A stretch of 64,000 nucleotides of DNA. Origin: Aliiroseovarius sp. S1123 (GTDB taxonomy: Bacteria; Pseudomonadota; Alphaproteobacteria; Rhodobacterales; Rhodobacteraceae). A model generated the notes under the pieces. The model saw only the letters and a program-made list of their open reading frames with translations, had not been told where the DNA came from and made no database searches. A program made the position numbers and the translations under genes. The stretch is taken from positions 1-64,000 of the forward strand of contig NZ_JALKBE010000004.1 in the NCBI RefSeq assembly GCF_023015885.1. The letters run 5' to 3'. Below are positions 15,183 through 24,247 of the stretch, piece by piece. Position 1 is the first letter of the stretch; each line of letters starts with the position of its first letter.

Positions 15183-17012
15183 TTACTCTTCGGCTAGGAA
15201 ACCGCCGGATTGGCGCTCCCACAGACCGGCATAGATCCCTTTGGCGGCCAGAAGTTCATCATGGCTGCCGTCTTCGATCACCCGGCCCTGATCCAGCACC
15301 ACGATCCGGTCCATCTGGGCGATGGTGGACAGGCGGTGCGCGATGGCAATCACGGTTTTGCCCTCCATCATCCCATAGAGCGTTTTCTGGATCGCGGCCT
15401 CGACCTCGCTGTCCAGCGCCGAGGTGGCTTCGTCCAGCACCAGAATAGGCGCGTTCTTCAACATCACGCGTGCGATGGCGACACGCTGACGCTGACCACC
15501 CGACAGTTTCACACCGCGCTCGCCCACATGGGCGTCATAACCGGTGCGCCCTTTCGGGTCTTCCAGCGACTGGATGAAGGCATGCGCCTCGGCCCGTTCG
15601 GCGGCGGCAATCATCTCGGCCTCACTGGCCGAGGGACGACCGTAGAGCAGGTTAGCCCGCACGGATCGATGCAGCAGCGAGCTGTCTTGCGTGACCATCC
15701 CGATCTGCGCGCGCAGGCTGTCTTGCGTCACGCCCGCCACGTCCTGACCGTCGATCAGGATGCGCCCGCCTTCCGGATCGCGAAAACGCAGAAGCAGATT
15801 CACAAGGCTGGATTTGCCCGCACCCGAGCGCCCAACCAGACCAACCTTCTCGCCCGGATGCACCGCCAGTGTCACGTTGTCCAACCCACCCGAGCCTTTT
15901 CCATAGTGATGGGTCAACCCGTCGAACTGGATCTCGCCCTTGGTCAGCGCCAGCGCCGGGGCGTTCGGAGCATCAACCACCTCATGTTCGACCGAGATCG
16001 AGCGCAGCCCTTCACGGATCACGCCCGCATGTTCGAACAGACGCACCGTGACCCACATGATCCAGCCGGACATGCCGTTCAGACGAATGGTCAGGGCCGA
16101 AGCCGCAGCAACCTCGCCCACGGTGACGACGCCGCGGGTCCAGAACCAGATCGAGGTGCCCAGAACGCCGGTGATCAGAAGCCCGTTCAGCACGTTCAGG
16201 CCAAAGCTGAGTTCCGTCATCAGGCGCAGGAAGCGCTGGAACCGCAGGCGGTGGCGCTTGAGGGCAGACAGGACATAGCGTTCTTCGCTTTCACCCTGAG
16301 AGAACAGTTTGACGCTTTCGATATTGGCATAGGCATCGACGATCCGCCCCGACAGAAGCGACCGCGCGTCAGACCATTTTTCCGACGCGGACGCCACGCG
16401 CAGGGCAATCCAACGCGTATAGGCCACGTAAAGCACCAGCCAAATCAACAAAGGCACCGCAAGGCGCGGGTCGATCTGGCTGAGGATCATGGCCGCGGCG
16501 ATGACATAGGTCAGGGCGAACCAGATGCCTTCGAACGCCATATAGGTGCCATCCTCGACCGCGCCACCCAACTGCATCACGCGGTTGGACAATCGCCCGG
16601 CAAAGTCATTCTGGAAAAAGCCCATGCTTTGCCCCAGCAGATGCTTATGCGCCCGCCAGCGGACCTGATCGTGCAGGTTGCCCACAAGGGTTTGCTCCAG
16701 CAGCAGGTGGTTCAGCCCGATGGTGGCAGGACGCAGGAAGAGGATAAACAGGGCGGCCAGCAGCAGCTCAAACCCGTGGGAGGCGAAGAAGCTTTCGGTG
16801 GTACTGCTATCCATCAGGTCGATCACGCGACCCGAGTAGAAGATCAGGCTGGTTTCAATCAGGGCGACGATGACGCCCGACATGGCCATGAACGCCATCA
16901 GCCTACCGAAACCGTCATATTGTGATTTCAGATAGGGCCACAGCGTGGTGGGAGGTGTTTCGTCCGACGAAGGACGGAATGGGTCGATAAGATTTTCGAA
17001 AAACCGAAACAT
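15183..17012 (-). CDS. ABC exporter, fused permease and ATPase (MsbA-like)
   Basis: 609 residues. The N-terminal half (about 1-330) is a six-helix exporter domain. The ATPase half shows Walker A GRSGAGKSS (about 393-401), the signature LSGGQRQR (about 500), Walker B ILVLDEATSALD (about 521) and the switch histidine in AIAHRLST. As a half-transporter it must dimerise. Substrate cannot be read from sequence: lipid, peptide or drug export are all possible. A GC-rich hairpin (15151-15171) follows the stop. Confidence 0.9.
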   Translation of the reverse strand: MFRFFENLIDPFRPSSDETPPTTLWPYLKSQYDGFGRLMAFMAMSGVIVALIETSLIFYSGRVIDLMDSSTTESFFASHGFELLLAALFILFLRPATIGLNHLLLEQTLVGNLHDQVRWRAHKHLLGQSMGFFQNDFAGRLSNRVMQLGGAVEDGTYMAFEGIWFALTYVIAAAMILSQIDPRLAVPLLIWLVLYVAYTRWIALRVASASEKWSDARSLLSGRIVDAYANIESVKLFSQGESEERYVLSALKRHRLRFQRFLRLMTELSFGLNVLNGLLITGVLGTSIWFWTRGVVTVGEVAAASALTIRLNGMSGWIMWVTVRLFEHAGVIREGLRSISVEHEVVDAPNAPALALTKGEIQFDGLTHHYGKGSGGLDNVTLAVHPGEKVGLVGRSGAGKSSLVNLLLRFRDPEGGRILIDGQDVAGVTQDSLRAQIGMVTQDSSLLHRSVRANLLYGRPSASEAEMIAAAERAEAHAFIQSLEDPKGRTGYDAHVGERGVKLSGGQRQRVAIARVMLKNAPILVLDEATSALDSEVEAAIQKTLYGMMEGKTVIAIAHRLSTIAQMDRIVVLDQGRVIEDGSHDELLAAKGIYAGLWERQSGGFLAEE

Positions 17013-17204
17013 GGTGCGCTCCGCGCGCTAAAGGGTAATACAAAGGATAATCGGGGCTAACGGCAGCCCAACAGGACCAGCGTCTAGTGTCGCGGTGGGG
17101 TCCTGAACTGATTCATCCTGCATTCTCCTGCATGTTTCGAGGTTACGCTAACCCAGCTGTTGGCGCCAATCAACCCCTGATGGCAGAGCGCTATATTTCA
17201 ACTG

Positions 17205-18185
17205 TCAGACGCCAGTTTTTAAGAAGGCCAGCATCTCGTCCGCAGCGCGCGAGGCGGACAATTCGCCTGCCGCCACCTGCCCGCCCAGCGCGTCAATCCG
17301 CGCGCGGGCGCTGCCGGTTTCCAGTGCAGACAACAGGCCGATGCGCAGATCTTCTTCGAACCAATGACGGGCCTGCGCGGCGCGGCGCTTTTCCCAGTGG
17401 CCATGCTCGCGCCGCCATGCGACCAGCTCTTCCATCGTCTCCCACGCTTGGGGCAGTCCATCATGGGTAACGGCGGATACCATCAACGCCTTGGGGAAGC
17501 CTTCGGGGTCATAAACACGCTTGCGCAACAAGCGCAGGGCACCTGCATAGTCCGCACAGGTGCGCATCGCGGTTTCTTTCAGCGGCCCGTCTGCCTTGTT
17601 CACCAGGATCACGTCGGCGATCTCCATGATGCCGCGCTTCACGCCTTGCAGCTCGTCTCCGCCGGCAGGGGCCAGCAGCAAAAGGAACAGGTCCGACATC
17701 TCGGCGACCATGGTTTCGGATTGGCCGACGCCCACGGTTTCAATCAGCACGATGTCAAATCCTGCGGCTTCACACAGCGCCACGGCCTCGCGGGTGCGGC
17801 GGGCCACCCCGCCCATTTGTGCCTGCGACGGCGAGGGGCGGATAAAGGCGTTCTTCTCGCGGCTCAGGCTTTCCATGCGGGTCTTGTCACCCAGAATGGA
17901 CCCGCCCGAGCGGGCCGAGCTTGGGTCAACGGCCAGCACCGCAACTTTCAGGCCCTTTTCAATCAGGAACATACCGAAGGCTTCGATGAAGGTCGATTTA
18001 CCAACGCCGGGCGTTCCGGACAGACCGATGCGCAGGGCCTGGCGGTTTTCAGGCGCAGTGGCTTCCAGAAGCTCGACCGCCTGCGCGCGGTGATCGGCGC
18101 GGCCGCTTTCCACCAGCGTGATGGCACGTGCCAAGGCACGGCGTTCGCCTGCAATCACCCGTTTGGCCAGATCCTGAATATCCAT
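17205..18185 (-). CDS. meaB: Methylmalonyl-CoA mutase-associated GTPase MeaB
   Basis: 326 residues. A G3E-type P-loop GTPase that protects and reloads the B12-dependent methylmalonyl-CoA mutase. Walker A is GTPGVGKST (about residues 57-65), followed by VLAVDPSSARSGGSILGDKTRM in pieces near 85-105, switch II DIVLIETVGVGQSE (about 145) and NKADG for guanine recognition. The mutase itself is not in the window, but methylmalonyl-CoA epimerase is at 42.1 kb, so the pathway is present. The gene diverges from hrpB. Confidence 0.93.
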   Translation of the reverse strand: MDIQDLAKRVIAGERRALARAITLVESGRADHRAQAVELLEATAPENRQALRIGLSGTPGVGKSTFIEAFGMFLIEKGLKVAVLAVDPSSARSGGSILGDKTRMESLSREKNAFIRPSPSQAQMGGVARRTREAVALCEAAGFDIVLIETVGVGQSETMVAEMSDLFLLLLAPAGGDELQGVKRGIMEIADVILVNKADGPLKETAMRTCADYAGALRLLRKRVYDPEGFPKALMVSAVTHDGLPQAWETMEELVAWRREHGHWEKRRAAQARHWFEEDLRIGLLSALETGSARARIDALGGQVAAGELSASRAADEMLAFLKTGV

Positions 18186-18316
18186 GTCGCCTCCCTTTTC
18201 CGGGTCTGTTCATGCCGTGCCGAAACGCCCCTGTCCAGAGCCTCGGCGGATGTTAGCGCCGATGTGCGGTGTGATCTGGGCTGGACCCGAGGTGCAGAGC
18301 GTCGGATAAGGACGGA

Positions 18317-20770
18317 ATGACGACCCAATTGCCCATACACGACGCCATTCCAGCGCTGCTTCAGGCGCTGCGGGAACAGGGCCGTGCAGTGCTGATGGCG
18401 CCCCCGGGCGCGGGTAAGACAACGGTCGTGCCGTTGGAGATGCTCAAGGCGGGAGCCTTTGACGGACGGCTGATCATGCTAGAGCCACGACGCTTGGCTG
18501 CGCGTGGGGCCGCCGAACGAATGGCGCAGACGCTGGGCGAGAAAACCGGAGAAACCGTGGGCTATCGCATTCGCGGCGAGGCAAAGGTATCCAAATCCAC
18601 CCGGATCGAGGTTGTGACCGAGGGCATCCTGACGCGGATGCTGCAATCTGACCCCTCGCTCGAGGGCGTCGGCGCGGTGATCTTTGACGAGTTTCACGAG
18701 CGCTCTCTGAACGCCGATTTGGGGCTGGCGCTGACATGGGAAGCGATGGGCGCGCTGCGGGATGACCTGAAACTGGTTGTGATGTCCGCCACACTGGACG
18801 CCGACCCGGTGGCACGACTATTGGACGACGCGCCGATTGTGCGCTCGGAAGGGCGGGCCTTTCCGGTCGAAACACGGCATCTTGAGCGGCCTTTGTCGAA
18901 GGGCGCGCGGTTGCCGGAAGCCACCGCAGATCTGGTGCTGAGCGCGTTGGCCGAAACCGAGGGCGGGGTGCTGGTCTTCTTGCCCGGCGAAGGTGAAATC
19001 CGCCGCTGTGAAGCCGCGCTAAAGGGGCGGCTCCCAAGCAACTGCCACCTGCACACGCTTTATGGCGCGATGGATTTCGCCGCGCAGCGCGCAGCCATTC
19101 AACCCGCGAAAGACGGACGCAAGATCGTGCTGGCAACCGCGATTGCCGAGACCTCTCTGACCATTCAGGACATTCGTGTGGTGGTGGATGCAGGACAGGC
19201 GCGGCGCGCTCGGTTCGATGCCGGTTCAGGTATGTCCCGACTGGTGACCGAACGCGTATCGAAGGCCGAAGCCGAACAACGCCGTGGCCGTGCGGGTCGT
19301 GTCGCCCCCGGCACATGCTATCGGCTTTGGACCAAGGGCGAGGATGGCGGGATGCCCCCCTTTGCGCCTGCCGAGATTGAAACCGCAGACCTTGCCCCCT
19401 TGGCGTTGGAACTGGCTGGCTGGGGCAGCCCGGATGGGTCGGGATTGGCGTTTCTGACACCGCCCAATACGGGCGTATTGGCGGAAGCGCAGGCGCTTTT
19501 GCACGGGCTGGGCGCGCTGGATGATGCTGGGCGGATCACAGATCACGGAAGGAAACTGGCGCGCCTTCCCCTGCATCCGCGCCTTGGGCATATGCTGCTG
19601 ACCGCCGGTCCAGACGCCGCCGATCTGGCTGCGCTTTGGAGCGACCGCGACCCCCTACCCCGTGGATCCTCGATGGACCTGACCCTTCGGCTTGAGGCGA
19701 TCCGCGACCCAAGGGGCTTTGCAGCCAAACGGGGCATTCAGGCGAACCGGGGTGGTATTGAACGCATCCGAACCGAAGCCAAGCGCCTGCGCCGGATGGC
19801 AGGGGATGCGTGCCCTGATCTAAGCACAGCACAGATGGCGGCTTTGGCCTATCCCGACCGGGTGGCCTTGCGCCGCCCCGGTGACATCCCGCGTTTTGTA
19901 ATGTCCGGCGGCAAGGGTGCCGTCATGGACGAAGGCGACGTGCTGGCCGGATCGCGTCTGCTGGTGATCACCGACACGGACGGCAACCCGCGCGAGGCGC
20001 GCGTGCGACAGGCGGTCCAGATCAGCGAAAACGAATTGCGCGAACAGTTTGAAGATCAGATCCGCTGGGTCGACAGTTGTGCGTGGTCCAAGCGCGAGGG
20101 GCGTGTGATTGCGCGGCGACAGGAATGTCTGGGCGCGGTGGTGCTGGATGACCGGATCTGGAAGGACGCGCCTAAAGATATCGTGGCCCACGCGATGCTC
20201 GACGGTGTGCGCGATCTGGGGTTGCGGCCCTCGGACGCTGCCAAGCGCTTCATCGCACGGGTCGAGCTTGTGCGGGCCGGTGGGGACAGTCTGCCCGAGA
20301 TGACCGAGCCCACATTGATGGGCACGCTCGAGGACTGGCTTCTGCCACACTTGTCTGGCGTGAAAACCACCGCCGACTGGAAGAAGTTCGAGATACTCGA
20401 TGCCCTGCGCGCGATGCTGGACTGGAACCAGATGTCGCGACTGGATGCCGAGGCGCCAGCTCATTTCATCACGCCGCTGGGGCACAAGACGCCCATCGAC
20501 TATTCCGGCGACACGCCCGAGATCAGCCTGCGCCTGCAAGAGATGTTCGGCGTCACCCGCCATCCCACAGTGGGCAAAACTCCACTGCGGGTGACATTGC
20601 TGTCACCCGCGCGCCGACCAGTACAGACCACGACGGACATCCCGAACTTCTGGGCGACCAGCTATGCTGACGTGCGCAAGGACATGCGCGGACGCTACCC
20701 AAAACACCCCTGGCCCGAGGATCCCACGGTCGCGGACCCGACCCTACGCGCCAAACCGAGGGGCAAATAG
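18317..20770 (+). CDS. hrpB: ATP-dependent helicase HrpB
   Basis: 817 residues, the family length. A DEAH-type RNA-helicase-like protein: Walker A PPGAGKTT (residues 29-36), motif II DEFH (about 125-128) in place of DEAH, motif III SATLD, and motif VI QRRGRAGR (about 318-325). The HrpB-specific C-terminal domain follows, ending in the conserved KHPWPEDP region. The cellular substrate of bacterial HrpB is not well established. Confidence 0.94.
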   Translation: MTTQLPIHDAIPALLQALREQGRAVLMAPPGAGKTTVVPLEMLKAGAFDGRLIMLEPRRLAARGAAERMAQTLGEKTGETVGYRIRGEAKVSKSTRIEVVTEGILTRMLQSDPSLEGVGAVIFDEFHERSLNADLGLALTWEAMGALRDDLKLVVMSATLDADPVARLLDDAPIVRSEGRAFPVETRHLERPLSKGARLPEATADLVLSALAETEGGVLVFLPGEGEIRRCEAALKGRLPSNCHLHTLYGAMDFAAQRAAIQPAKDGRKIVLATAIAETSLTIQDIRVVVDAGQARRARFDAGSGMSRLVTERVSKAEAEQRRGRAGRVAPGTCYRLWTKGEDGGMPPFAPAEIETADLAPLALELAGWGSPDGSGLAFLTPPNTGVLAEAQALLHGLGALDDAGRITDHGRKLARLPLHPRLGHMLLTAGPDAADLAALWSDRDPLPRGSSMDLTLRLEAIRDPRGFAAKRGIQANRGGIERIRTEAKRLRRMAGDACPDLSTAQMAALAYPDRVALRRPGDIPRFVMSGGKGAVMDEGDVLAGSRLLVITDTDGNPREARVRQAVQISENELREQFEDQIRWVDSCAWSKREGRVIARRQECLGAVVLDDRIWKDAPKDIVAHAMLDGVRDLGLRPSDAAKRFIARVELVRAGGDSLPEMTEPTLMGTLEDWLLPHLSGVKTTADWKKFEILDALRAMLDWNQMSRLDAEAPAHFITPLGHKTPIDYSGDTPEISLRLQEMFGVTRHPTVGKTPLRVTLLSPARRPVQTTTDIPNFWATSYADVRKDMRGRYPKHPWPEDPTVADPTLRAKPRGK

Positions 20771-20886
20771 CCACATAAACCGGCCCTAAATACCTGATCA
20801 CGGCCCATTTACTTGCAATTCAGTCGCAATCAGCTATTTAACAGCGCAACATATATAAGAACGAGCAAGAATACCGCAGGCCCACC

Positions 20887-21345
20887 ATGTCGTCGCTTTT
20901 GAAACAAGCTTGGGACGAAGTCCTATCGCCAATGCTGAAACGCCCCAGCCGTCCTCAGGTTGCGGCGCTGTGCTATCGTGGCCAAGGCGATGACAAGGAA
21001 GTTCTGCTTGTGACGTCTCGTGGAACCGGACGCTGGATCCTGCCCAAGGGCTGGCCAATGGAAGGCGTGAATGACGCCGAAGCCGCTGCTCAGGAAGCCT
21101 GGGAAGAGGCTGGCGTCAAGAAAGGTCAACTGGATCGCGCCCCGATCGGCGAATACAGCTACCCCAAGGAACTGGATGACGGCAGCCTGACGCGCTGTTC
21201 CGCCACGGTATTTCCGATGAAGGTCAAGAAGCTGGAAAACGACTTTCCCGAGGCCGACGAACGCACCCGTGCGTGGGTGTCGCCCGAAGAGGCTGCCGGA
21301 ATGGTCCAGGAAAAAGGTTTGCGCAAACTGTTGCGCGATTTCTAA
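20887..21345 (+). CDS. Nudix hydrolase
   Basis: 152 residues. The Nudix box begins at GWPMEG (about residue 58) and continues with AAQEAWEEAGV, close to the canonical GX5EX7REUXEEXGU although the usual Arg is Gln. The layout, with LVTSRGTGRWILPKGWP before the box, matches the diphosphoinositol-polyphosphate phosphohydrolase-like subgroup found in alphaproteobacteria; the bacterial substrate is probably a nucleoside diphosphate derivative or diadenosine polyphosphate. It lies upstream of the phosphate transporter with about 130 bases between. Confidence 0.88.
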   Translation: MSSLLKQAWDEVLSPMLKRPSRPQVAALCYRGQGDDKEVLLVTSRGTGRWILPKGWPMEGVNDAEAAAQEAWEEAGVKKGQLDRAPIGEYSYPKELDDGSLTRCSATVFPMKVKKLENDFPEADERTRAWVSPEEAAGMVQEKGLRKLLRDF

Positions 21346-21427
21346 TTTCCCTACGCCACATGGCATTTCCATCACAGAATCTGTTGCAATCGTTGGCCTG
21401 ACAAGCTAGCGCGGGCGCTGAATTGTG

Positions 21428-21454
21428 ACGGTCGTGTAACGACCGTGTGACAAG
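21428..21454 (-). promoter_or_regulatory. Pho-box-like triple repeat before the phosphate transporter
   Basis: On the minus strand three heptamers, TTGTCAC, TCGTTAC and CCGTCAC, are spaced exactly 11 bases apart, the period of PhoB sites (consensus CTGTCAY with 4-base spacers). The outer two match six of seven positions. On the plus strand the same bases form the perfect inverted repeat ACGGTCGTgtaACGACCGT. The site ends 19 bases before the ATG, a place where binding would more likely repress than activate. PhoB repression of pit is known in Sinorhizobium; its use here is inferred. Confidence 0.45.
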
Positions 21455-21473
21455 CAGCTTGCGAGGATGGGAC

Positions 21474-22955
21474 ATGAGCGGCGAGAATAGCGGCAACCAG
21501 TGGAAGACACTGGACAAGGACCTGAACAAGATCACCCAGGTGGAATATGCAACCCAACTGGTGGCGCGTCCGCTGGTCGGCATGGGCGTGGCTTTGGCGT
21601 TCATCGTGATTGCTGCCCTGGGTGCGGCTGTGTTCTTTGGTCAGACCCCCACATCGCTGGTTGTCGTGATCGCCGCCGCCTTCGGCGCCTATATGGCGCT
21701 GAACATCGGCGCAAACGACGTAGCAAACAACATGGGGCCTGCGGTAGGTGCAAACGCGCTGACAATGGGTGGCGCCATCGTGATTGCTGCGCTGTTTGAA
21801 AGCGCTGGCGCGCTGCTGGCAGGTGGTGACGTTGTGTCGACCATTTCGAAGGGAATCATTGATCCGTCAGGCTTTGAGCACTCGCGCACATTTGTCTGGG
21901 CGATGATGGCTGCGCTGATTTCGTCGGCGATGTGGGTAAACCTTGCCACGTGGGTTGGCGCGCCTGTATCGACCACACACTCGGTTGTGGGCGGCGTCAT
22001 GGGCGCGGGCATCGCAGCCGCGGGATTTGCCGCGGTCAGCTGGCCCACCATGGGCAAGATCGCTGCAAGCTGGGTGATCTCGCCGGTTTTGGGGGGCGTC
22101 GTTGCCGCCATGTTCCTGGCCCTGATCAAACACAAGATTGTTTATCAGGAAGACAAGATCGCCGCTGCCAAACGCTGGGTGCCGATCCTGATCGGGATCA
22201 TGGCCGCTGCTTTTGGTGCATATCTGTCGATCAAAGGCCTGAAGCGGGTCGTCAAGATCGACCTCGGCACAGCACTTTTGATTGGCGCGGCAGTTGGGGC
22301 CGTCGCTTACGTCGTTACCGCGCCGCTCATCGCCCGTCAGGCTGAAGGGCTTGAGAACCGCACCAAATCGCTGAAGACACTCTTTGCCCTGCCGCTGATT
22401 TTCTCGGCAGCCCTGCTGTCCTTCGCGCACGGCGCCAACGACGTGGCAAACGCTGTCGGTCCGCTGGCCGCCATCGTGCACGTAGAAAGCGTGGGCGACT
22501 TCGCCGCCAAGGTTTCAATCCCCACATGGGTCATGGTCATTGGTGCGTTCGGGATCAGCTTTGGCCTGATGCTGTTCGGCCCGAAACTGATCCGGATGGT
22601 GGGCAGCCAGATTACCAAACTGAACCCGATGCGCGCCTATTGCGTTGCGCTTTCGGCAGCGATCACCGTGATCGTCGCCAGCTGGCTGGGCCTGCCCGTC
22701 AGCTCGACCCACATTGCTGTGGGCGGCGTCTTTGGCGTCGGCTTCTATCGCGAATTCCACATGGAGCGCCGCCTGCGCAAATCCATGGCCGCACGCCCCG
22801 AAGTGAAACGCGTGCCACCGGAAGAACGCCGCCGCCGCAAGCTGGTACGCCGCTCGCACTTCATGACCATCGTGGCAGCATGGGTGATCACAGTACCCGC
22901 CGCAGCGACAATGTCGGCAGTGATCTTCTATCTGCTGAACGCCCTCGTGGCGTGA
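21474..22955 (+). CDS. pit: Inorganic phosphate transporter, PiT family
   Basis: 493 residues from the ATG at 21474, chosen because GAGGA lies seven bases upstream; the open frame extends 27 bases further. About eleven membrane helices are predicted. The duplicated family signature appears as GANDVANNMGPAVGA (about residue 79) and HGANDVANAVGPLAA (about 319). These are low-affinity, proton- or metal-coupled phosphate permeases of the inner membrane. A basic loop (EERRRRKLVRRSH) precedes the last helix. No PhoU-like partner gene is adjacent. Confidence 0.93.
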   Translation: MSGENSGNQWKTLDKDLNKITQVEYATQLVARPLVGMGVALAFIVIAALGAAVFFGQTPTSLVVVIAAAFGAYMALNIGANDVANNMGPAVGANALTMGGAIVIAALFESAGALLAGGDVVSTISKGIIDPSGFEHSRTFVWAMMAALISSAMWVNLATWVGAPVSTTHSVVGGVMGAGIAAAGFAAVSWPTMGKIAASWVISPVLGGVVAAMFLALIKHKIVYQEDKIAAAKRWVPILIGIMAAAFGAYLSIKGLKRVVKIDLGTALLIGAAVGAVAYVVTAPLIARQAEGLENRTKSLKTLFALPLIFSAALLSFAHGANDVANAVGPLAAIVHVESVGDFAAKVSIPTWVMVIGAFGISFGLMLFGPKLIRMVGSQITKLNPMRAYCVALSAAITVIVASWLGLPVSSTHIAVGGVFGVGFYREFHMERRLRKSMAARPEVKRVPPEERRRRKLVRRSHFMTIVAAWVITVPAAATMSAVIFYLLNALVA

Positions 22956-22979
22956 TCAACGGAAACATAGAAACGAATA

Positions 22980-23001
22980 AGGGCGCCCGTTGAGGCGCCC
23001 T
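22980..23001 (+). terminator. Terminator after pit
   Basis: A perfect 8-bp stem AGGGCGCC/GGCGCCCT with a 6-base loop, 25 bases past the stop, followed by ATTCTAT. Confidence 0.65.
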
Positions 23002-23040
23002 ATTCTATGGCAAATATAAAAACTGCGAAGGTTTCACATC

Positions 23041-23269
23041 TTAGCCATAGTGCAGACTTAGCACGATCATGAAGTAAGCTATGATTATCCGCAGTATTAT
23101 AAGCGCCGAAACCGATAGCCAAAAGGCCCACCGAGAGACGTTTCGAGCCAACATCTCATAGCGTTTGCTTGCCAGCTTAACGTAAGCAAAGTGACCTGAA
23201 ACACCGATTGCGACGAACCAAACAAGCCAGAACCAAGGCCGAAACTAAACTGGCTAGTTCCTCAAACAC
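23041..23269 (-). pseudogene. Small membrane protein gene, apparently frameshifted
   Basis: A GTG at 23269 follows GGAAGGA at a good distance and opens a frame with a hydrophobic start (FEELASLVSALVLACLV). About 50 bases on, that frame loses its character and ends, while the next frame carries on with WFVAIGVSGHFAYVKLASKR and a second hydrophobic helix to a TAA at 23041-23043. The span of 229 bases is one more than a multiple of three, so a single inserted base near 23220 would explain it. The intact product would be about 75 residues with two membrane helices. A sequencing error, or a gene starting elsewhere, is possible. The rest of this 365-base gap holds only the pit terminator. Confidence 0.4.
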
Positions 23270-23320
23270 TCTCGATCCTTCCCAGTAGTTCGCCCGAAGA
23301 CGGTCCCAAAATTACTCTAT

Positions 23321-24247
23321 TTACTTCCCCAAGCACCAGCGCATCACGGCCTTCTGCGCGTGAAGCCGGTTCTCGGCTTCGTCGAAGATCACCGATTGCG
23401 GACCATCCATGACCGAGTTCGTGACTTCTTCTTCCCGGTGCGCGGGCAGGCAGTGCATGAACAGCGCGTCGGGTTTGGCGTGCGCCATCAGCTCGTCATT
23501 GATCTGATAGGGGCGCAGCAGGTTGTGGCGACGTTCACGAGCGGACGGCGCGTCGTGCATCGAGACCCACGTGTCCGCAACCAGAAGGTCGGCACCTTCC
23601 ACGGCTTTCACCGGATCGCGCACAATCTCGACATTCACGCCTTTGGCGCGCGCTTCTTCGACAAAACCCATTTCCGGATCCAGCGATTCCGGCCCGGTGA
23701 AGGTCAGGTCGAACCCGAACTGGCCCGCGGCATGCAGGAAAGACGCGCAGACATTGTTGCCGTCGCCGGCCCAGACCACTTTCTTACCCTCGATCGAGCC
23801 GCGATGTTCTTCATAGGTCAGGATGTCGGCCATGATCTGGCAGGGGTGCGAGCGGTTGGTCAGCCCGTTGATCACCGGCACGTCAGCGTATTCCGCCATC
23901 TCAAGCAGCGTCGCCTCTTCAAAGGTCCGGATCATGATCATGTCGACATAGCGCGACAGAACCTTCGCAGTATCCGCAACGGTTTCGCCGTGGCCCAGCT
24001 GCATTTCCGAGCCGGACAGAACCATGGTTTGCCCACCCATCTGGCGCACACCCACGTCAAAGCTGACGCGGGTCCGGGTCGAGGGCTTTTCAAAAATCAG
24101 CGCAACCATATGACCGTCGAGCGGCTTTTCGTCGTCCAATGCACCCTTGGGGCGACCTGCGCGCGCGGCTTTGATCCGGTGTGCTTCCGAGATGATGTTT
24201 TTCAGGTCGCTCGTATCGGTGGCGTTAATGTCAAGGAAATGTGTCAT
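23321..24247 (-). CDS. argF: Ornithine carbamoyltransferase
   Basis: 308 residues. Makes citrulline from ornithine and carbamoyl phosphate. The carbamoyl-phosphate motif STRT is at residues 56-59 ([12 protein letters not shown]), HPCQ follows near 133, and the ornithine-binding HCLPAHR lies near residue 270. Its start overlaps the argD stop (ATGA, 24244-24247), so it is translationally coupled to argD. carB at 31.3-34.6 kb supplies the carbamoyl phosphate. Confidence 0.97.
   Translation of the reverse strand: MTHFLDINATDTSDLKNIISEAHRIKAARAGRPKGALDDEKPLDGHMVALIFEKPSTRTRVSFDVGVRQMGGQTMVLSGSEMQLGHGETVADTAKVLSRYVDMIMIRTFEEATLLEMAEYADVPVINGLTNRSHPCQIMADILTYEEHRGSIEGKKVVWAGDGNNVCASFLHAAGQFGFDLTFTGPESLDPEMGFVEEARAKGVNVEIVRDPVKAVEGADLLVADTWVSMHDAPSARERRHNLLRPYQINDELMAHAKPDALFMHCLPAHREEEVTNSVMDGPQSVIFDEAENRLHAQKAVMRWCLGK

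Noticed and set aside
15210-16925. 571-codon open frame antisense to the ABC exporter
   Set aside because: Shadow frame with no domain; the exporter on the other strand has all ABC motifs.
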